Shown here: in pieces, positions 52,901 to 64,000 of the stretch
Layout: the number at the start of each line of letters is the position of its first letter
How positions within the stretch are numbered: position 1 is the first letter of the stretch
Origin: Phalacrocorax aristotelis
Taxonomy: Eukaryota > Chordata > Aves > Suliformes > Phalacrocoracidae
Length of the DNA: 64,000 nucleotides
Reading direction: 5' to 3'
Assembly: GCF_949628215.1 (NCBI RefSeq)
Contig: NC_134280.1
Span: 3,792,501 to 3,856,500 of the forward strand
Made by a program: the position numbers and the translations under genes
The notes under the pieces: model-generated
What the model was told of the DNA's origin: nothing
Databases searched by the model: none
Seen by the model: only the letters and a program-made list of their open reading frames with translations

Positions 52901-55089
52901 TAGATGTGGAAAAACTTTATACAAGGAAGATCACAAACCCTACATGTGTGTACTCTGCAAGGCTAAAAAATTGGTTAAAATTCTGCTGAAGTTCATTAAC
53001 GAAAAAGGGGCGTTTTAGGTAGAGTGGGGTATCCCAGCAGTCGCAGGCTTATTTCCTCTTGCATCGATGGTATTTCTGGAGGCTGTGTTGTGCTACAGGC
53101 TGAGGCTTGGTAAATATCTCTTCTGTTCTAGGAGCGGCTAAAATAAAGTAGAGATGGTCCAAGCTAATTGTATTGATAAGATCATTAACTGGGACTTAGG
53201 TGGGAACTTCTGGTATATTCATGATTTAATTCTGGAGTTTATTTAAATACAGCAATATTTGTAGTTCATGCTAGCACAAATCATTGCAACACGCAAGATA
53301 CTGGTGGTTGTTGTTTTCTTTTTGTGTTTGGCAATTTTTCCTCCTCTGTGCATACCACAACAGTATACTTTTTTTCCATCGTGACAACGCTTTATGGCAC
53401 AGACAAAGGGAATGCCAACCTCAAGCTTCCTGTGCGTGTCCTGTGCTGCTTTCGTCTAGTAAATGGTACCATTGGACTGTGCCCACACAATGCTTAAGGT
53501 GTCCTGCCCATCAGTCACTAGTACCACAGAAAGAAATTTCTCATGCACCAAACCATTCAAACCAACACATAACACCTAAATGGTGTTATTCCTCCGAGTT
53601 TTAAACTCAGTTGCATTGTGAAGCTGCTCTATCTACTACTGCTGAATCTCCCACCAAAGAATTTTACCAGTTCACTCTGGCCAAATAACACTTCTGGAAT
53701 TATAAAATATATAGGTTCTATTTTTCCTTCCCTTCAATAGGCAAATTTTAATGAGACCAAAGCCTGCTGGACAAATAAAGAACTAAAGAATAGAAAGAAC
53801 TTGCAGAAAAAGCAGTTTCAGGCTTCTTTAATTATCCACGGATGCCAAAAGGCACAAGGAGGAGATTAATATCAACAATGCCATAGATATTTTTTTTATT
53901 CTATAGTGATCCTGTCAGTAAAAGAAATTTAATATAGACTCTCTTATCGCTCTCTACCATCTCATTTAAGCGTGCAGGTGACTGAGTAATGCACCCCAGG
54001 AAAATTCATCTTTTCAGAATCTGTATTTTTTCTGACACAGATGAACACTTTGTGCTGGGAAAAGGGATGAAGAGAAGCAGCACTTCTGCCACGGAGTGTT
54101 TTTTCCAGTGTACGTTATTTCTAAATACTGCAGGGAAATTACAAGAGTAGCAGCATTATGCTGTTGCATGTTTGGTGACCATGGAGAGGGCTGCAAGCTT
54201 ATTTGTACTTATCTTGCTGGATGAGACGTAAAAGGCAGGATATTTTGTAGCATCATTTATCTTTTTAAAGGCTGTATAGAGAAGACTTCTTCCCTCAAAC
54301 AGCCTAGGTTATAATCTGCACTCTGGGAATTTGCACTTATCTGGAAATCTTAGTGGTGGCACTAGTCTGCTGTTTCTGAGGAGTCTCATCATCTGATCTC
54401 TGCATTATCTGGGTGGTTCCACTCAGCACGCTGCTCCCTTCCCTCCGCCCCAGGCTCTCAGTAAGCCCCTTCTTATGGGGCAATTCCCACAGATCTCAGC
54501 TACTTGCCTAGTGCTTGAACCTGTCCTGTCATTTGTGTAGCTAGTCCAGAGGCATTGACCCTCACACCAGTGTGTGAAGATCACCTGGGGTACAGCTATG
54601 GCACGATGTAACTCTTCTTCTCTGTATAATTTGATCCTCAGTGCTTGAAAAGTGCGTGGTTATTTTCTGGTGGCATAAGGAGGTCATACTGTGCAGGAGT
54701 GTGGCAGTAGGAGAAGACAGGTGTAGACAGCACTGGCAAATACCCTGTGATGCATCTAACCCATCTCTGTCAAATAGCTTCCCTGCAAAAACACTCATAG
54801 GGTGAGCAAAGAAAAAAAAAAAGTATGTCCAAAAGAAGGTTTTGCTGCTTTTAGAGTGGAGCCATTTGTAAAAGTAAGAGAAAGTATTCTATAATTAATA
54901 AATAATATCAGCCAGAATGAAGATTTATTGCCCGTCTTGCTGTGCACAAATATACATACCTGTATAAAGATATACAAAAACTTACAGCGTAGCAAATATT
55001 TATTAAGAAAAGGATTTGGCAAGAAAAAGGCTTAAATTCTCAGACCTGAGAAATGCAAACCAGTGCTCTCATTCCTTTTTAACTGGGAT
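52901..55089. other. unique sequence, nothing strong
   Basis: A short zinc-finger-like peptide can be read at 52902-53018 (see findings), but it is probably chance. Otherwise unremarkable AT-rich DNA. Confidence 0.35.
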
Positions 55090-55150
55090 CAGAAGATTAA
55101 GTAATTTGGACAAAGTTTCAGAGAAGAGCTGTGGTGGGGAACTGAAGATT
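55090..55150 (-). mobile_element. possible MIR-type SINE relic
   Basis: CAGAAGATTAAGTAATTTGG, then ACAAAGTTTCAGAGAAG and GCTGTGGTGGGGAACTGAA, resemble the antisense MIR body (CAGAGAGGTTAAGTAACTTG, CCAAGGTCACACAG, GTGGCAGAGCCGGGATT as I recall). It is strongly diverged and was compared by eye only. Confidence 0.35.
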
Positions 55151-57797
55151 AAATACAAGTGTTACCTTTAGTATCAGGACTTTTTTGGGTTTGTTTTTCT
55201 TAATCAATAGAAAACTTTCATTGTCTCAGGACTAACTTCTGTTTCTTTTCAGCTACTGTGAGAGTGTCTTTTGACAAAGGCAAAAGGTAAACACACCTTT
55301 AGAGTTAAAAAGACAGACAAACTGATACTGAAATAACTGAAACTGCCTCGCTGAGGAAACTTCAGAGGAACTGTACCTACATGTGCTTGTCCCACATTTG
55401 AGGATTTTAGGGGGATTTGCTGTTTTGCTTTGGGTTACCGTTGAACCTCAGCTAGACTTTTTCTCATGGGCATTACTGATCCATGATCCCCAGACCAGGT
55501 AGGATGGGGGTAATCTTTTTCTCATTACACTTGCAGCCTGATGTCCATGTTAAAGATTACTGGAGAGTGGGCAGGGAGTTTCTTTAAGCTGAGGGATTCA
55601 ATTCTTCACGGTGCTGAGTATATTTTCCGAGTGTGTTTCCACTTGTGTGGAGCCCAGGGTCCTGAGCATCCCAGCCCATAGACGTTGTTCCCATGGCTGG
55701 AGGTCAGCTCCTAAAACCACAGGGATTCTATGGGAAATGCACTCTTCTTTCAAACTTATCTCTCCAGCCCTCTTTAATAAATGATGTGTTCATGATCTTT
55801 TAACATCAGTAACAATTTGTTAGTCATATTACACTGTAGAAGAGAGAGACTGGGAAGCTATCTGAACCATTTTAAAACTTAAATTAGCCACCATAAAGTG
55901 CAGAATAAAATTATAAAGACTTTCTTGTAATACAAAATTCATAGAGACAAAACTCTAATTTCCTGATGGATATATGATATTAATGTAACGGATACCTCAG
56001 TGTAGTTAAATTGCATTAAATGGTTATTAATGCTTGAATAAACTTCAAGGAAGTGGGCACTGGTTGAAATGGGATAATATTTTGTTCTGCTAAATTATAC
56101 GTTAATTGGTATTTCCTCTCTTGTAAAAGGACCTAAAGGGCTTAATAAAATATGTGGTAGAAACATTATTTTTTCTTCTTGAGATGCTAAGTCTAGGGTT
56201 TAACTGGAAACATTTCAAATCATTCCCAGAAAATTCGTCGGCACTCATGATGACATGGCTTACAGGACTCCCCAAAGTAAATAATTATGGCTTTTGGTTA
56301 TTCAAGAGTACACAGGGTGATATGCAAGGGAGGGAAAGAAAAGCTACAAGCGAATTGTTTGCTGTCTTAATTTCACGTCTAAAAATTATACTTCCTTTGC
56401 TGAGATGTAGGTAACCGCTTCCAGTGTCATATAGTGGATAATGAAGATTAGTGGCACGACATGGGGAGACCATTACCTGTGCTAATAGTGGAAAGGAGCT
56501 AGCAAAGGGTCTCAACACCCATCTCCAGATAATTTGGAGAGGAATCAGCAAATTGGGAGATGATTGTTTAAGAAAATCTCATTTAATACATCTAATTCAG
56601 TGGTTTAAACTTTCCTGAAGTGATTTTTATTCCTCCTTTGTAAAACTGTTTATTCCTTTTTGTGACAGAACTGACTAGAATTGTTATGTAAGGGTGAAGT
56701 ATGATATTCCTACATGGAAACATTGAATATGGAGACTCTTTAATTTGGAGAAGGAAAAGAGAAAAAAATCTCTATATGAATGTGTATATTCTTATATTTA
56801 TGGATTTATTGGTATTATGAATAAGCTTTCCTTCACGTGAACATTCAATAGTGCTGCACTTAATTACTGAAAATGAGATGCTTCCACCTCTTCTTCTAAG
56901 GGAACTTGATTAATGAGTGAATGCATACAGATAATTAACTACATCACACAAAGGAAGTAAAATTATTTCCTCAAGAACACAGAAGTTAGCGAGGATGCTT
57001 CTACCTCTCGCTGTATAAAAGTCATTAATACCTTGATTGCAACGTTGGGTTTTCCAAGGTGGATATACAAAGTTATGTTTTCTCTGCTCCTCCCGGCCCC
57101 CCTCCCCATGTTAAAAACAGACCCTCTCTTACAGGTTTCTCACAAAATCCTTATTTTTCAGGAGATACTGTCTGGGAAACAGAATTGCAGCCTCCAAATA
57201 TCCTTAACTGAGATATTATCCTCACGTAACTTAAAGCAAGTCACAGAGAAAGAATGAGGTTAGCCAAAGTTTTTGAGCTCTGTGATTTGTCTTAGAAGAA
57301 AAACATGATAGTGGAACCAGATACTTTTGATACAGTATAAATACTTTAATATTTACAGAGAATGGGCAAGTTCCCATTTCCTGATTGCTGAAGGAATTGT
57401 ATAGGAGACAGCGCTTTTTTCCAGCCAAATGTGATCCCTTCCATAGATTTAATTCAGGGTCTGGCTACAACTGTTCCTCTCGCTCTGCCTAGTCTTTTCT
57501 CAGCTTCCCTTCTCTTCCTGCTTATTTCCCTCTAAGACACTCACATCTTCAGAAAGCTCTTTATCCATCTGTGCATCCAGGGGCCATCCTTGCCCGAAGT
57601 ACCAGCCTGGGTTTCGAGCGGAGGCTGGTGCCCTTTCAGCTACCTGGCTACATAAGGTGATCTTACAACTACCTTATCTGAAGGCCCGTAATTGAAAAAA
57701 AGTAACTTCCAAGGAGGCTTTATCCATTTGCAAAAGCGTGTGTGTAATTGTGGAAACAATGCGTAAGAGCATAACTGATTGTAAACAAAAACTGTTT
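55151..57797. other. unique sequence with one exon-like segment
   Basis: The splice-flanked 34-base segment at 55253-55286 is listed separately. Otherwise AT-rich unique DNA without identifiable repeats or coding frames. Confidence 0.35.
55253..55286 (+). other. exon-like 34-base segment
   Basis: A branch-point-like GACTAAC lies 23 bases upstream, followed by a clean pyrimidine tract (TTCTGTTTCTTTTCAG). The segment ends AAAAG|GTAAAC, an acceptable donor. Its length is not divisible by three. It could be a non-coding or alternative micro-exon, or a chance match. Confidence 0.2.
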
Positions 57798-57863
57798 TAT
57801 AAAAGCCAGGTGCTGCAGAGCCCTGATTGCCAGCCCTGTGCTGGCTTGTCGGAGGGAGCTTCG
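57798..57863 (+). promoter_or_regulatory. candidate TATA promoter, first exon and splice donor
   Basis: A perfect TATAAAAG box lies at 57798-57805. A start about 30 bases downstream (near 57828) would give a first exon of roughly 36 bases ending at TTCG|GTAAGTT, a strong splice donor at 57864. The next good acceptor is CTTACTCATCCTCAG ending at 57992, which would give a 129-base intron and place the second exon across the CR1 tail. There is no ATG in the putative first exon. The spacing is right for a TATA-driven transcript, but no downstream coding exon is recognised, so a non-coding RNA or chance are the alternatives. Confidence 0.25.
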
Positions 57864-58010
57864 GTAAGTTATGACTTAATGTAACTTTTCCGTAGTGTAG
57901 GATATGTTTGATGATGAAAGAATAAAGGAAGAAACTTCCCTGAGGAATACAATATTGTTGTGACCTTTGCTTTAAATCTTACTCATCCTCAGCTGATGCC
58001 AGAAGAAGAC

Positions 58011-58098
58011 GTGGCACTTAGGGACATGGTTGAATGGTGGACTTGGCGCTGTTAGGTCTACGGCTGGACTCGATCTTTTCCAGCCTTACGATTCTGAG
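58011..58098 (+). mobile_element. CR1 LINE 3' tail fragment
   Basis: GTGGCACTTAGGGACATGGT, GTGGACTTGGCGCTGTTAGG, GGCTGGACTCGATC and CTTTTCCAGCC, then ATTCTGAGA, are the last ~90 bases of an avian CR1 in sense orientation, with small deletions and a mutated terminal repeat. It is shorter and more diverged than the copies at 16731 and 24821. It contributes the start of an open frame at 58034 that is not a gene. Confidence 0.85.
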
Positions 58099-59184
58099 AA
58101 AGCCCCGAGTTCCCAATCGGTCCGTGGCAGGCAGCTCACGCGGGTGCTGCGGTTTATCCGAGGCAGAGCAGGGTGATGCGAAGCATCCAGTGCATGGTGA
58201 GCGAGATCACCCTGAGCCCTGGGGGGACTCGGCACTTCTGAAGATGAAGCTCACTGGGAGCTTCACCCTTTTTTTTTTGGCTGGCGAAGTGCTGCTGGTG
58301 TAGCAAGCTGAATGCAAGGGGTACCTTGTGCTGCTCGCTCCACTGCTAACTGGGATCATTTGTGCTTGGGGGGGGAAAAAATGAAAAAAAGCCAAAGCAA
58401 AGTCATTTGACCCTTAGAAACACTTTTTTTCTGAGAAAGAGAAAAGGATAACTTAAATGGTATGATACGCACAGCTAAGTAATTTGTGAAATTCATCAAT
58501 GCATTTCTTTCTGATATTTAACCTGTGTGCTCTCCAGCCATTCCTCTCCAGCTGCCCCACCCTGAGGCAGCTGATGAGCTCTCCCTTGCAAGGCATGCGA
58601 TGAGGCTTGTTCCTCTGAGCAGAGGTTCACACTTCGGTCCCAAAGGAAACAATACCTTCAGCATCATTTGGGGTCCTCACCGTGGCACCCTCCAGAAAGG
58701 TGTGCTTGGCAAGGGACTGCGCTCAACTGTTTCCACCCGCACAGGGAAATATAAAAAAAGAATAATGTCCTCTGCAAAAGGGTTTCACATGGAAAAGTCT
58801 GACCTGGCTGATCCGGGAGGTCAGGCTATAGATAATCCAAAGACTCCTAAAGGGTATTGAAATTTTAGGAGTTGTTAACACGGAACTGCTGTGTGTATCA
58901 TGGTATCACGAGGTGGTGCGAGGTTATATTCATGCCACTGCAGAGTCTAACTGACAGAGCTGCTGAGCATTTTTAGAAACAAACTGCTGTTTTGGGTGTT
59001 GTTACCATTTTCTCCAGAGTAGAGGGAGCCAGAACTAAGTATCGCTCCACCAGGGATGAACCATTTATTAGATGATCTCCCTGAGCTCCCAGCCTTTTCC
59101 TTCCCAGCTCAGACACCCCGCGCAAGAATGGAAACACTTTGTGGGCTTCATCTTAATAGGGACTCCCCCACCCCAAAACAAGAT
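58099..59184. other. GC-richer unique sequence, no recognised gene
   Basis: Moderately GC-rich up to about 58340, then mixed. A signal-peptide-like reading (starting MKLTGSF at 58244) and a 111-codon frame at 58525-58860 were examined; neither has supporting features. Confidence 0.35.
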
Positions 59185-59463
59185 CTTTATCCAAAGATTA
59201 TAATTAATTGCAAAAGTTAAAAATAAATCGTGCTAGAGCACCATTGATAATCCTCCTAGGCTGGCTTTCATTCATGTTAATGTGTAATACAGCCACAGTA
59301 AGATTTAATTTTAACCATAATTATAAAAGTTTGAAATTAAATCTTACTAGGGATGTGTTCTCCATTAATATGGACAAAAACTGATCTGGGAGGATTATTA
59401 TGGGGGACACAAGAAAGATTTAATTTTTAACTTTTATAATTAATTCAAAAATGTGATAAAGGA
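59185..59463. repeat. large imperfect palindrome, about 120-bp arms
   Basis: The left half aligns with the reverse complement of the right half around a centre near 59323. The innermost arms (59297-59311 and 59334-59348) are a perfect 15-bp inverted repeat around a 22-base loop. The next 62 positions align without a gap at 42 of 62. The outer part starting at AATTAATT (59202 and, inverted, 59445) matches at about 26 of 29 with one single-base gap. CTTTATC further out on the left and its complement on the right suggest arms reaching 59185 and 59463. No coding sequence. It could be an ancient hairpin repeat, a MITE-like DNA transposon relic, an inverted duplication of regulatory DNA, or a structured RNA. 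No clear target-site duplication is seen. Confidence 0.85.
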
Positions 59464-59682
59464 TTTTGTTTCAGGGGAGGGGGAGTGCTCTCCAGACCAC
59501 TAAGACATCCCAGCAGTCTTTCAGAGCCATCTTAATTACAGCCACAAAGAATTATTTGTTAGAGAATAGTGGTCAGGAGCTCAAGCTGCTTCTTTTATCC
59601 AGAAATAAATGTGCAGGCACTTTGAAACTTTCACTGAAACAGTTGCTGTAGCTCATGGTGAGGCAAGGAGCTCAGAGGGACA
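59464..59682. other. unique sequence, nothing recognised
   Basis: Ordinary sequence between the palindrome and the TG/TA repeat. Confidence 0.35.
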
Positions 59683-59820
59683 TATACGTGTGTGTGTATA
59701 CGTACAGATATATGAACACATAGAGGTAAAACATGTGTGTAATATAAACTTATATAAAAGTGTATTTAGATATGTAAATATACGTGCATTTTACGGGGGT
59801 GTGTGTGCATACTTCTACAA
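59683..59820. repeat. imperfect TG/TA-rich repeat
   Basis: TATACGTGTGTGTGTATACG is followed by a longer stretch of TATA, ACAT and GTGTGTG words. A 133-codon open frame crosses it, rich in Tyr, Val, Cys and His only because of the alternating composition. Confidence 0.6.
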
Positions 59821-62800
59821 AACCTGTAAGAAAAATGCATTTGTTCATCTATACACTTCTAAGACTTCATGCACATACATCCACAGAGATGCACACAAAC
59901 ATACGGACAGCTTTTCTTCCCATATAAAAAGAAGATACTGCAATAAGACAAAAGGAAGATTAATGGAAACTGTTTCTTTCAATAGACGGAATTGTATTTG
60001 GCTGCACTGAATTTCACTGCATCAGTCATGCTGCACAGCAGGCAGAGGGCAGAAATCAAGTAAATTTACTGAAAACTGTCTATCAAAGATCAGGATGTGT
60101 CACAATTAAAGACGTATGCAAAAGATTAAAACGAATCAAGTATTGATTTCACAGGTAGATGTTTAGGAACCAGCTTTGGCTTTAAATTGCAATTTTTCTC
60201 TGAAGTACTATGCCTTGATGATTTCATGTTCACTGTATCTTGGTAACTTCCAGATCAAACCTACATGATTTTCCAGTGCAGAAGGATTTTTTTAGTCCAG
60301 CTTGTAGTCACCTTCTCTTTTTGCAGCTCTTTTTTTTTTTTTATCTTGCCCCCAGTGTTGAAATTCTAACATTCAATCTGAAAATTCAAGATTTTTTTTT
60401 TTTCTCCTTCTCACACCATGAAATATGATTGAGTGATGAGTCTTGGTGAGGATGCACGGGGTTCAGAGCTAGGTTTAAATCCTTATCCTGACAGTTCCTC
60501 ATCAGCTGGGGGCCAGTTTTAATTTCTTTTCCAGAAAAGGTGGTAGCTGTTTGTACTTCGTTGAGGAAGCACATATTTATTGTAGTATGAATAACAAAAT
60601 GACTTTATTATTACAAATGTTAATTTAGTTTTAAGGGCTGGGTTTTTTACATTTTCTCATAAATTTTACCAAGTTTTAGTAACAAAATAGAAGAATAAGT
60701 ATTAGGTTTTTTTTTTAACTTTTACTTTTAAAAATCACTACAAAAAGGTTTGGAATCATGAAAAGCAATATTCAGAAGAGTAAAAATATATGGACAGCGA
60801 TGAACATTTTTGCTAAATCTGAATTGTTGTAAATATATGTCAAGCTAGTCACAGACCCTTTCTCCTCATCTTCATGTTTTCAGAAAACGTATCCGTATTT
60901 GCACCTTCCTTAATTAAATAATTATAGAAGGAAAATCTGAACAATTCCTCATTCCATTAATTGAATGAAATGTTTCACACAGTTCGTATTTTTCATTTAT
61001 TCTGTAGGTTTTTTGTAAGCGTCTGCTTTCATTTTTTATTTGCCTTTCCACAAGTGATCAGGTTTGGACCACACTATAAAGCACATTACTGTGAAATGCT
61101 GTAGCTGTACGAGGCAGATTCTCCCTGCATTAGCACCAATCGCCCCTCCTCGCCGTACACCTACATTACGAAGGTCGCAAAGTGGCCCCAACTAAACGGT
61201 GACGAGTGGAAGAGCATTTTCAGATAGAAAGGATCTCTGAACCACCTCTACAGCCTTTCGAGCCTCGACTCGGCTGTGGGATGTGCTGGGATACACAGAC
61301 CAGGTTACTTTGGCCTTTCACCTAGCTGCCTTTAAGGCCAGTAATTGGTGTTTCTAAGGAAAAAGGGAGGTGTTTTGTGCAGCGTCTCTCTGGGAGGACA
61401 CCCTCTGTGGTGAGCATCTGGCTAAAAAGCATGCACATGCCTTGTGTTAGTGCCGTGCGTTAGCTTCTGCCTTTGGTGGTGGGTTGAGGGCTGCTTTATT
61501 TCACCCGTCCTGTTGCAAAAAACCTCCCAACGTTGATAGTTGCTTCCAGTGGTCTGGGGTATGAGCGGCAGTTCCCCACCCCGTCGTTTGAGAGAGGAAC
61601 GCTTCTGCTGGTAACGTGCTAATGCAAGTCACCTCCGCTCTGCCGTGTTCCCAGTAAAATAAATTTGGAAGCAGAGTATAATAGAGCTTTTACTGGTGTC
61701 CTCTTTGCCGCTGTAGATGTGGATTTGCTTTTTGCATGCTGTTTTTTTTTGCATGTGTATGTAGAAAACATACTGCTGAATACAGAAAAAAAGGACCAAA
61801 AAAGGACTAAATCAGGTACTTAAAAATTAAATTTTAGGCATCTTTTATAGTTAGATACTTTCATTTTAATCTTATTTGTAACAAGTAGCTGCTATCCTTT
61901 GCAAAACCTTATGAATAATAATGATAAAATCAAATTATCGAGGAAAAAGTCTTTTTTTTTTCTTTTTTAATTTCTTTTCCCTTCAGACAAAGCTTTTGGG
62001 TCTTAGTCAACATTACAACATACAATGACCTCCTTTTCAACTTTTATTTTCATTCTAGTGCTAATGCTTTTGTACAAGGCACTTTTTGTGTTCTGTTACA
62101 GGTTATTTGAACGTTCAAACACAGTTTGACATAGATGGGGAAAGCCATGGATTGTGCCTGTTGACTGAGGTCAATAATCAATAAACGCGGCCTTTGAGTC
62201 TGTCCCATAATAAGCGGTTGTATAAAGAATGTATTAATGCGGGGAAACGTGAGAAAGTGAAGACGTATTCTTAGGGTGAGCTTTTCCTGTTAGAGCTACG
62301 TACCTGGGGAAAATTTGCCTTCATAGTCACTTGCTTCACTGTACTTACTAAAATTACTGTGCAGAGGGAAAGAAAATCAGAGATATTTAACTAGCGTATT
62401 CCGAGGATCTCAGAGTTCTGAAATAGGTAATAACAATTGTTCTCCTGTTATTAAATGAGACATTGGACATGGTATATTGTAAAAACAACATTACTGTAAG
62501 ATATTTTAAAAATAGTGGTAACACCACCTTTATTGTACTCAAATTGATGGGAACAGTGATATGGGATTTTATCAGAAATACTTTCTGGTCGATTGCCTGA
62601 AGAGGAGGTGAGAGGCCGACTGTGATCAAGTTACAGGATGAAGCGTAAGAAAATATTGCTCGTGCTTTCAACAGAAAAAATCTTATCTCAAAAGGAAGCC
62701 TTGGATGGCCAGGGTTACTGCTGTTCGTGGGCTCAAGAGCTGAATTTATTGAGGCACGAATGGGAGGGAACTTGAGCTTTGCATGCAGTTTCTTGGCCAG

Positions 62801-63414
62801 GGGTCTACTGTGCATATTGATTTTAGAAATCTGCTGTTGCTAAGTATGTAGCTGAAATCTCCTAATGACTTCTTTGTATTTGGGGAAAAAGAAGTTCAGC
62901 GACATCAACTTAACCCCTCTGAATACTTTTTCTTTCCACATGTATCATCAGCCGCAGAAAGATGAGCCCCTATGACTGAACCTCATGGGGCACAGCAATT
63001 GCAGCCCAGTTGACACACACTGCGTGTTGTTCGTGTCTTGGTGGGCAGGCACTTTTGACTGAAAATTTGGTTCTTGTGGCAAATTCACTTTAATTTAAGA
63101 TATTTATTTACTTATAAGGTGCAGCCAATTAATTCAAATTTAAGGTAAATGGGAGAAAATTATTTTCCTCCAAAACAAAAAAAAAGAGTTAATACTACCC
63201 TTACCCCTTCTGGCTACAAAAAAGGCAATACACTGCTGGGGTCTTGAATTTGTCATTACCATAGAGAACATGTTACAAAATAATAATACTTCACACTGCT
63301 ATAATATTTTCTGAGGACATCTTATGAACAGTAACGAATGAATGCACGCATTGTATCTGCAAACGTGAGAATGTGTGTCTTTATGGATGGGAGAAGTGAG
63401 AGAGCATAACATAA
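59821..63414. other. unique sequence, no recognised gene
   Basis: T-rich runs at 60330-60342 and near 60391-60402. A GC-richer patch lies at about 61130-61270. A 142-codon open frame on the minus strand (62387-62815) has no domain. Nothing else recognised. Confidence 0.35.
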
Positions 63415-63482
63415 TTCAGTAACTTAGTTAAACTTGCAGAGCATGTTATTAACTAATTTAGGAATAGATCCCAGAAATCTAA
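63415..63482 (-). mobile_element. possible MIR-type SINE relic
   Basis: TTCAGTAACTTAGTTAAAC, then GTTATTAACTAATTTAGGAA and TAGATCCCAGAAATCT, resemble the antisense MIR body (AAGTAACTTGCCCAAGG, CTAGTAAGTGGCAGAG, GAACCCAGGCAGTCT as I recall). It is a diverged copy, compared by eye. Confidence 0.35.
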
Positions 63483-64000
63483 ATTTGACCACTTACGCTT
63501 TGTTTCTTCTTCTTGTGGCAGAACAAATTTAATAGTGTGACTCTCTTCTCCTAGTCAACATTTCCAGATTTCCAAGAACCTTCCAAATAACAACTAAAAC
63601 GTTTAGCATTTCATAAAAATGCCCCAAACAATGAAGTTTGAAACCTGTCCGTGCCATTGCAGATATGTTGGATAACGATTGATGATTTAACTTAAAATGC
63701 ATTGCACTATGGTGTATACACTTGGCTGCCTAGCAAATGGGAAATAGTGGTAATTTCAGGAAGCCCCTAACCTCATCAGAAAATGCCAAAGTGCTTCTAA
63801 AGCTTCAGCCTCACTATTTAAAAAAAAAAAAAAAAACAAACCACCAACAAAAAACCCCAACAACTTAGTAAAAGATATTTTATTACAGGGTCTCCCCTTC
63901 TGTCTCTTTGGCTTTGAGCCAAAGTATACTATGAAGTAACAGTTGGAAATGACCTCCACTCCTTCAAATGTGCTGTTTCTTTGGTTTGGCTTAAAATTAA
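63483..64000. other. unique sequence with a poly-A tract
   Basis: A17 at 63820-63836 is followed by a CAAACCACCAACAAAAAA-type stretch, whose complement resembles the T/G-rich tracts elsewhere in the window. Nothing else is recognised. Confidence 0.4.

Noticed and set aside
58244..58303. Signal-peptide-like reading beginning MKLTGSF, reminiscent of small secreted Kazal inhibitors
   Set aside because: It ends at a stop after 19 codons with no consensus donor. Its hydrophobic core comes from a T10 run, and no Kazal-type cysteine exon is visible in the following 6 kb.
59609..60010. 133-codon plus-strand open frame
   Set aside because: Runs through the TG/TA repeat, and its Tyr/Val/Cys/His-rich sequence is a composition artefact.
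62387..62815. 142-codon minus-strand open frame
   Set aside because: Composition follows the AT-rich DNA; no motif and no upstream signals.

Overview
This window looks like non-coding bird DNA: either a gene desert or the inside of a very long intron. The main evidence is the repeat content. Four CR1 LINE pieces carry the avian-type 3' end (ATTCTATGA-like tail) or the CR1 reverse-transcriptase reading frame. There is also a solo long terminal repeat of an endogenous retrovirus family that I recognise from memory as abundant in neoavian birds. The rest is mostly AT-rich unique sequence with A/T homopolymers, small TA/CA microsatellites and a few GC-richer patches. I see no complete protein-coding gene, tRNA, rRNA or CRISPR array. 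The open frames present are short (the longest is 159 codons), lack recognisable domains and look like chance.

Layout. 1-15919: unique sequence with a TA/CA inverted-repeat microsatellite (475-590), poly-A tracts and a homeodomain-site-rich block (5085-5330). 15920-17025: the repeat-dense part, with an antisense solo LTR with 5-bp target duplications, an antisense CR1 flanked by an 18/20 direct repeat, and a possible L2/MIR tail. 17375-25024: an AT-rich block, a frameshifted CR1 reverse-transcriptase fragment (19091-19345) and a sense CR1 3' end (24821-25024). 25025-47130: unique sequence with a low-complexity T/G block, a G-rich tract, a possible MIR relic and three blocks that resemble conserved non-coding elements. 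47520-47720: a very old CR1 relic. 47721-57780: mostly unique, with a possible MIR relic and one exon-like segment. 57798-58098: a TATA box, short exon-like segment and splice donor just upstream of a CR1 tail. 59185-59463: a large imperfect palindrome. 59683-64000: a TG/TA repeat, a MIR-like relic and poly-A.

The most unusual object is the palindrome centred near 59323. Its arms are about 120 bp each and can be aligned almost without gaps. It fits no class I can name with certainty; an ancient hairpin repeat, a MITE-like element or a structured RNA are all possible. No genes act together here. Any function would be regulatory (enhancers, LTR or CR1 exaptation) or a non-coding transcript, and these are inferences from sequence alone.
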